Positions 57,366 through 64,000 of a DNA stretch of 64,000 nucleotides are shown here, one piece after another (the first letter of the stretch is position 1; each line of letters opens with the position of its first letter). The translations under genes were made by a program, and so were the position numbers. Origin of the DNA: Alkalicoccobacillus murimartini (GTDB taxonomy: Bacteria > Bacillota > Bacilli > Bacillales > Bacillaceae_D); NCBI RefSeq assembly GCF_030813245.1, contig NZ_JAUSUA010000007.1, positions 82,466-146,465 on the forward strand, in the 5' to 3' direction. The notes under the pieces were generated by a model. It was not told the origin of the DNA. It did no database searches and saw only the letters and a list, made by a program, of their open reading frames with translations.

Positions 57366-58034
57366 CTAATTCAAAATGGTTAACAGATGCTCTAAATCGC
57401 TTTGCAAATGATTAAACATCGCTTCTGACGCTCTTTGAGAATCTCGATCCTTCACAAATGTATAGACAATTTCATGCTGCGATAGAATTGCCTTTGCCCG
57501 GTCTAAACCTGTAAAATTGTAGACTCGAAATAGATAAATGATTGAATGTAAATCCTCTATTTGTTTTTGAAGTCGAGTGTTTTGACAATATGTAAAAAGC
57601 TTTTGATGAAACGTTTCATTGAGTTTAATGATATATTCTGCAGGCTCTTCCTTTTCTATTGCAACAGCTGTATCTAAAAGTAATTGCTCAAGATTCTCAA
57701 ACTGAGAATCACTCCCGAGTTCAGCCGTTAACGCTACAGCAAATGGCTCAAGCGCCTGACGACATTGATAAATTTCTCTTACATCCTTTTGTGTCGGCTG
57801 ATAGACACGAACCTTAGATTTATCATCTACATACAACAACCCTTCTCGTTCTAGCACACGGATCGCTTCTCTAACCGGACTTTTACTAACATTAAAGGAC
57901 TTAGCTAGTTGCGTTTCATTGATTCGATCGCCTGGCTTGAATTCACCTGAAAAGATCATCTTTTTAATTGAATGATAAAATTGTTCATAATAAGGAATTG
58001 GTTTTTGTAATGAATGGTCTGGCAACTGTATCAA
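57366..58034 (-). CDS. GntR-family (FCD-type) transcription regulator
   Basis: A 222-residue regulator with an N-terminal winged helix (ETQLAKSFNVSKSPVREAIRVLEREGLL) shortened here to its recognition core SKSPVREAIRVLE, and a helical FCD ligand domain with metal-type residues (LNETFHQKLF, SQHEIVY). The start is TTG at 58034 just after AGGAGGG, or TTG at 58025. It sits between the dehydrogenase and kinase genes, so it probably controls both in response to a carboxylic acid. Confidence 0.85.
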   Translation of the reverse strand: MIQLPDHSLQKPIPYYEQFYHSIKKMIFSGEFKPGDRINETQLAKSFNVSKSPVREAIRVLEREGLLYVDDKSKVRVYQPTQKDVREIYQCRQALEPFAVALTAELGSDSQFENLEQLLLDTAVAIEKEEPAEYIIKLNETFHQKLFTYCQNTRLQKQIEDLHSIIYLFRVYNFTGLDRAKAILSQHEIVYTFVKDRDSQRASEAMFNHLQSDLEHLLTILN

Positions 58035-58107
58035 TTCCCTCCTAAAATAAGATAACGCTTTCTTGAAAGTTTCTTGGATATCATGTAACCTAGAATTGCA
58101 CCTATTG

Positions 58108-58196
58108 TTTACTATACAATCATACCCAATCAAAGAAACATGTACAAGAATCTGACGAAATGAATTGTTTTTGTAACAAACAGTCGACTGTCGACT
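58108..58196. promoter_or_regulatory. Candidate GntR operators between the regulator and dehydrogenase
   Basis: Three inverted repeats are present: ATTGT-N7-ACAAT (58108-58124), TTGTT-N5-AACAA (about 58166-58180) and the perfect palindrome AGTCGAC-T-GTCGACT (58182-58196). The last two lie where the plus-strand promoter of the dehydrogenase should be. FCD-type GntR regulators bind short palindromes of this size. Confidence 0.5.
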
Positions 58197-58220
58197 AAAA
58201 TTCGTAAAGAGGAGTGAGTC

Positions 58221-59282
58221 ATGATGAAAAAATTGAACATAGCCTCCATTCCAGGGGATGGAGTTGGACATGAGGTCGTTCCATCTGGGGAACAGGTCTT
58301 AAAAACAATTGCTGATATCCATGGTGGTCTTGCATTTGAATTTACCTCATTTCCTTGGAGCTGCAACTATTATCTTGAGCATGGTTCAATGATGCCTGAG
58401 AATGGGCTCGATCAGCTGAAACCTTTTGATGCCATCTTTTTAGGAGCAGTCGGTGACCTTAACCTTGTGCCTGACCATATCTCATTGTGGGGACTACTCA
58501 TAAAAATTCGTCGAGAGTTTGAACAATCCATTAATATGCGCCCAGCTAAGTTATTAAAAGGAGTAACATCCCCTTTAGCCAATCCAAAAGATTTTGACTT
58601 ATTAGTTGTCAGAGAAAATAGTGAAGGTGAATATAGTTCGATAGGAGGAAAAATCCATCAAGGTGAAGATGAAGTGGCTATACAAAATGCCGTATTCTCT
58701 CGTAAAGCGACCGAACGTGCGATGCGTTTTGCATTTGAATTAGCAGGAAAACGCCGTCAACACGTTACCAGCGCAACTAAATCAAATGGCATTGTTTACT
58801 CGATGCCATTCTGGGATGATGTCTTTAAAGAGGTTTCAACGGATTATCCTTCGATCCAAACAGACTCTCAGCATATTGATGCGCTCGCTGCCTTTTTTGT
58901 AACGCAACCAGAACGGTTTGATGTAATTGTTGCAAGTAATTTATTTGGTGATATTCTAACAGATGTCGGAGCTGCAATTATGGGAAGTATCGGTATTGCC
59001 CCGGCTGCAAATATTAATGTGAACGGCAAGTATCCTTCCATGTTTGAGCCCGTTCACGGCTCTGCTCCAGACATTGTTGGAAAAGGTTTAGCTAATCCAA
59101 TCGGTCAAATATGGACAGCCAAAATGATGCTTGATCATTTTGGAGAGATAGAGCTTGGCGCAAAATTATTAGATGTAATTGAGGAAACAACAACTGCTGG
59201 AATCATGACAGCAGACATCGGTGGCAAGCATTCGACTGAAGAGGTAACAAACGAAATCATTCATCGTTTAAAGTCATTGTAA
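58221..59282 (+). CDS. Tartrate/D-malate dehydrogenase (YcsA-like beta-decarboxylating dehydrogenase)
   Basis: A 353-residue member of the isopropylmalate/isocitrate dehydrogenase family, with IPGDGVGHEVV, SNLFGDILTDVGAAIMGS and EPVHGSAPDIVGKGLANP. The segment WSCNYYLEHGSMMPE is typical of tartrate dehydrogenases rather than LeuB. Known members oxidise tartrate, decarboxylate D-malate to pyruvate and turn meso-tartrate into D-glycerate. The first or second Met can start; GAGGAG precedes. Confidence 0.9.
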   Translation: MMKKLNIASIPGDGVGHEVVPSGEQVLKTIADIHGGLAFEFTSFPWSCNYYLEHGSMMPENGLDQLKPFDAIFLGAVGDLNLVPDHISLWGLLIKIRREFEQSINMRPAKLLKGVTSPLANPKDFDLLVVRENSEGEYSSIGGKIHQGEDEVAIQNAVFSRKATERAMRFAFELAGKRRQHVTSATKSNGIVYSMPFWDDVFKEVSTDYPSIQTDSQHIDALAAFFVTQPERFDVIVASNLFGDILTDVGAAIMGSIGIAPAANINVNGKYPSMFEPVHGSAPDIVGKGLANPIGQIWTAKMMLDHFGEIELGAKLLDVIEETTTAGIMTADIGGKHSTEEVTNEIIHRLKSL

Positions 59283-59285
59283 ATA

Positions 59286-59322
59286 CTAAAGCCATTCGCT
59301 TATATAAGCGAATGGCTTTAAA
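59286..59322. terminator. Bidirectional terminator
   Basis: AAAGCCATTCGCTT/AAGCGAATGGCTTT perfect stem with a 4-nt loop between the dehydrogenase and the symporter. Confidence 0.9.
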
Positions 59323-59325
59323 CTT

Positions 59326-60732
59326 TTATTTATCTGATTCCTTCTCTTCTACCCATGTATCTGCTCCCTTTAAACCAGGGATATTCTTTTGATAGAATAC
59401 AGGATCTTTTCCTGCTTTTCGTTGCTGTTGATAATCTTTTATAGCAGCAAAAGCCACTTTACTAATGAGAAGAATCACAACAAGGTTTACGGCAGCCGTA
59501 ACAGCCATAAAGATATCAGCAAGTCCCCAGGCCAAACCAATTTCAATGTAGGAGCCAACTACTATCATTATCATTACAGCTATTCTATATGCCTGAAGCC
59601 AAATTGTTCCATTCTTTATAAATTGAATGTTCGACTCTCCATAATAATAATTACCTATTAAAGAACTAAAGGCAAAAAAGAATATAGCAATTGCTACAAA
59701 TCCAACAGCCCAGCTGCCTAAATGCTCACTTAATGAAGCTTGTGTTAAAGCAACACCATTTTCTGCTCCATTTTTATAGACATCTGATAAAAGAATGGCA
59801 AAAGCAGTTGCCGAACAGATAATTATGGTATCAAAGAAAACACCTAATGATTGGACTAATCCCTGTTTTACTGGGTGACTAACATGTGCCGCTGCTGCTG
59901 CATGAGGTACACTACCCATACCTGCCTCATTGGAAAATAACCCACGACGAGCACCTTCAACTAACGCACCTATTAATATACCTACACCTGCTTCTCTAAA
60001 TCCAAAAGCTTCTGTAACAATTAATCCTAATACAGAGGGAACCAATGTGATATTTGTAAAAACAACAAACCCTACGACAGCAACATAGAAAATTGCCATA
60101 ACAGGAACAATAATCGATGTAATTTTAGAAATACGTTGTACTCCGCCAAAGATAATAACACCAGTTAATAAAGCAACAATTACGCCAACAATTAATGGAT
60201 TAAATTCAAAAGCTTCACCTAGTGCATTTGCAAGAGTATTCGCCTGAAGTGAGTTAAAAATAAGACCAAATGTAATCGAAATCAGTACTGCAAATAGTAC
60301 TGCAAGCCACTTTTTACCTAGCGCTGTTTGAATATAATAAGCTGGTCCTCCCCTAAAGTTATCTCCATCCTTCACCTTATAAATTTGAGCAAGCAAACTT
60401 TCAATTAATCCAGTCGCCATTCCTATAATAGCGACAACCCACATCCAAAAAACTGCACCAGGCCCGCCGGCTGCAATAGCCATTGCGACACCCGCTATAT
60501 TTGCTGCTCCTACTCTTGAAGCCGCACTTATAGAAAAAGCTTGGAATGCAGAAACACCGTTCTCCGTTTCAGACTTTTCTGTTATAACCCTAAACATCTC
60601 AGGGAACATTCTAAATTGAATAAAGTTTGTTTTTACAGTAAAATATAACCCCACTCCAACTAACAAAATAATTAGTATGTACGTATAAACAAAGCCATTT
60701 AATGTATCAATCCATTCGATTATCGAATTCAT
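59326..60732 (-). CDS. AGCS-family sodium:alanine/glycine symporter
   Basis: A 468-residue membrane protein with 10-11 helices. Family motifs include GGPGAVFWMWVVAIIGMATG, shown here by GPGAVFWMW, FRGGPAYYIQ, RRGLFSNEAGMGS and NYYYGE. AGCS members import alanine or glycine with Na+ or H+. It is convergent with the dehydrogenase, and its substrate may be unrelated to it. Start ATG after GGGAGGAAG. Confidence 0.92.
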   Translation of the reverse strand: MNSIIEWIDTLNGFVYTYILIILLVGVGLYFTVKTNFIQFRMFPEMFRVITEKSETENGVSAFQAFSISAASRVGAANIAGVAMAIAAGGPGAVFWMWVVAIIGMATGLIESLLAQIYKVKDGDNFRGGPAYYIQTALGKKWLAVLFAVLISITFGLIFNSLQANTLANALGEAFEFNPLIVGVIVALLTGVIIFGGVQRISKITSIIVPVMAIFYVAVVGFVVFTNITLVPSVLGLIVTEAFGFREAGVGILIGALVEGARRGLFSNEAGMGSVPHAAAAAHVSHPVKQGLVQSLGVFFDTIIICSATAFAILLSDVYKNGAENGVALTQASLSEHLGSWAVGFVAIAIFFFAFSSLIGNYYYGESNIQFIKNGTIWLQAYRIAVMIMIVVGSYIEIGLAWGLADIFMAVTAAVNLVVILLISKVAFAAIKDYQQQRKAGKDPVFYQKNIPGLKGADTWVEEKESDK

Positions 60733-60810
60733 TTCTCTTCCTCCCTTTACACTGAATTTTCATCATACACCTATACCCATATTCCAAGCAAATGATGTTA
60801 AAAATAACCA

Positions 60811-60843
60811 CAAAAAAGAGAACGTTTTTATTCGCTCTCTTAA
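60811..60843 (-). terminator. Terminator after the glycosyltransferase gene
   Basis: Minus strand: AAGAGAGCG/CGTTCTCTT stem followed by TTTT. Confidence 0.8.
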
Positions 60844-60860
60844 GTACTACCCTATTTTTT

Positions 60861-61961
60861 TTACTTCTCTAGACCTAATTCTGATTCCAAAAGCTTTTTA
60901 TTCGCCAAAATGGTTGTGTCTTTTGGACGGTATTCACGGGCGAGTTCATTTTTTTCGTACGATTTTTGCTTATCACCTGTTCGATAGTAACAAACACAAA
61001 GCTGAAGATTCGGATACCAAGTTGAATAGGCGGGATAACTAAAACTCCATTGATTCGGATCCGGTTTTGTATTAGCTGAGAGTTCATACCAAAAAATTGC
61101 ATCTAGATAAAATTCTCTAGTTTGATAATTATACCCAAGTCTTGAGCAGGCTTCTGGCCTTGGCGTTCTTGTGTACAGAAAAGACTGGAATAGTGCCTTT
61201 AATTCTTCTTCTGGTTGTTGAAGAGCGCGATAACAATCCGCTTTTCCAATACACGCATGGAATGTATCTTCAATCCACCCGTCACCTTTTTCTATGTGCA
61301 AATTATATTGTTCAATTGACTTTTCATATTTCCCTTTTTCTCTTAGTTCATTTCCATAATAGAAATAGTCCCTAGCTGTAAATTCTTCTCCATCTTCTTC
61401 TTTTTGTTGAAAGATGGAGTAAATGACCCCTATATTACTACTGACTTTTTCAGGCGTGTATTCTTTTTTATGTGTAATGGAAATATCAGAATTAATGATG
61501 GTCCCAAATACATTAAGGTATTCATGGGCATCGCCACCCCACAAAAAATTCTTTGATCTTTTGACAAGTCGATTCCTTCTATATCTAAGCGCTACATTTC
61601 CATCCTCATCAACACCATTATCATAATACATCGAGACAGAATCAACGGATGGATCAAGAGTTTCTTTTAACTTAAGTAGCTTCTCTTGATCTTCCTCAAG
61701 AAGCACATCATCAGCATCCAAATAGAGGATATATTCTTTTGTTGCATGTTTAAAGGCTTCATTTCTTGCTGCAGCATAGCTGTTCGTCCATTTATAGAAA
61801 AAAACACGATCCGTATACGTACGAGCCAAATCTTCTGTCCCATCCGTTGAACCTGTATCTAAAATATTTATTTCATCTACAATATGCTTAACTGTATCAA
61901 GACAACGACCTAATAGCTTTTCTTCATTTTTAACAATCATACATAAACTAATCGTAATCAT
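60861..61961 (-). CDS. GT2 glycosyltransferase with TPR-like C-terminus
   Basis: A 366-residue protein with an N-terminal GT-A domain (SLCMIVKNEEKLLGRCL, ILDTGSTDGT, donor-binding YLDADD). The C-terminal half is made of TPR-like helices (YGNELREKGKYEKSIEQYN). Such enzymes add sugars to proteins or peptides. It lies just downstream of the collagen-like gene on the same strand, so that protein's many Thr residues are plausible targets. The ATG at 61961 is 9 nt after GGAG. Confidence 0.87.
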   Translation of the reverse strand: MITISLCMIVKNEEKLLGRCLDTVKHIVDEINILDTGSTDGTEDLARTYTDRVFFYKWTNSYAAARNEAFKHATKEYILYLDADDVLLEEDQEKLLKLKETLDPSVDSVSMYYDNGVDEDGNVALRYRRNRLVKRSKNFLWGGDAHEYLNVFGTIINSDISITHKKEYTPEKVSSNIGVIYSIFQQKEEDGEEFTARDYFYYGNELREKGKYEKSIEQYNLHIEKGDGWIEDTFHACIGKADCYRALQQPEEELKALFQSFLYTRTPRPEACSRLGYNYQTREFYLDAIFWYELSANTKPDPNQWSFSYPAYSTWYPNLQLCVCYYRTGDKQKSYEKNELAREYRPKDTTILANKKLLESELGLEK

Positions 61962-62071
61962 ATTCACTCACTCCATTCTAAAATCTCACCTTCTATCTGT
62001 ATACTATGAGAATGAAGGCTCTTCGTGAGAAAAAAACAGCCTCTCTAGAAAGAGAAGCTGTTTCCGAATCA

Positions 62072-64000
<1,929 letters not shown>

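Overview
The window is chromosome from an endospore-forming, competence-capable Bacillaceae bacterium. It carries spo0A, spoIVB, the whole spoIIIA operon, splB, comG and a collagen-like spore-surface protein. From 0.9 to about 52 kb the gene order follows the spo0A-comG backbone of Bacillus subtilis, with lineage-specific changes. Protein similarity as I remember it suggests the alkaliphile side of the family (Alkalihalobacillus-like), but I could not run a search.

Layout. 1-708: a tyrosine-recombinase pseudogene with two in-frame stops, cut by the left edge. 0.9-14.8 kb (minus strand): spo0A, spoIVB, recN, argR, the TlyA-type methylase gene, dxs, ispA, xseB, xseA, folD, nusB, yqhY, accC, accB. 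15.0-21.0 kb: an orphan acidic protein, then spoIIIAH to spoIIIAA and yqhV. 21.2-27.9 kb: aroK, a type I aroD, efp, yqhT, yqhR, yqhQ, yqhP, yqhO, mntR. 28-34.3 kb: splB, D-amino-acid transaminase, an SDR, helD, lipM. 34.4-38.6 kb: a rhodanese, then a two-component system with two PepSY proteins. 38.7-45.6 kb: gcvPB-gcvPA-gcvT behind a tandem glycine riboswitch, and divergent yqhH-yqhG. 45.6-52.5 kb: small yqg genes, yqzE and comG. The comG genes are split into comGA-GB and comGC-GG by a nine-gene tRNA operon with its own promoter and terminator. 52.6-56.1 kb: a lone tRNA-Gln, an HNH protein, a UvrD-type helicase with a CoiA-like N-terminus, and an HD hydrolase. 56.2-60.7 kb: glycerate kinase, a GntR regulator, tartrate/D-malate dehydrogenase and an AGCS symporter. 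60.9-64.0 kb: a TPR glycosyltransferase and a very long Gly-X-Thr collagen-like protein running off the right edge.

How the genes work together. Spo0A starts sporulation; SpoIVB and the SpoIIIA channel act in engulfment and late forespore signalling; SplB repairs spore photoproduct at germination; the collagen-like protein and its neighbouring glycosyltransferase probably build part of the spore surface. The glycine-cleavage genes are switched on by glycine, and LipM supplies the lipoyl group that system needs. The tartrate dehydrogenase and glycerate kinase could together turn a C4 hydroxy-acid into 2-phosphoglycerate under GntR control.

The observations most worth following are: the split comG operon, in which comGB, comGE and comGF have no correctly placed ATG, GTG or TTG start; the low-proline Gly-X-Thr collagen-like tract of about 169 triplets; the tartrate-glycerate module with palindromic candidate operators; 11-bp-phased repeats in front of a PepSY gene; a duplicated initiator-tRNA fragment; and a tRNA-Ser with U at the discriminator position. 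I did not find a wholly new defence or mobile system.
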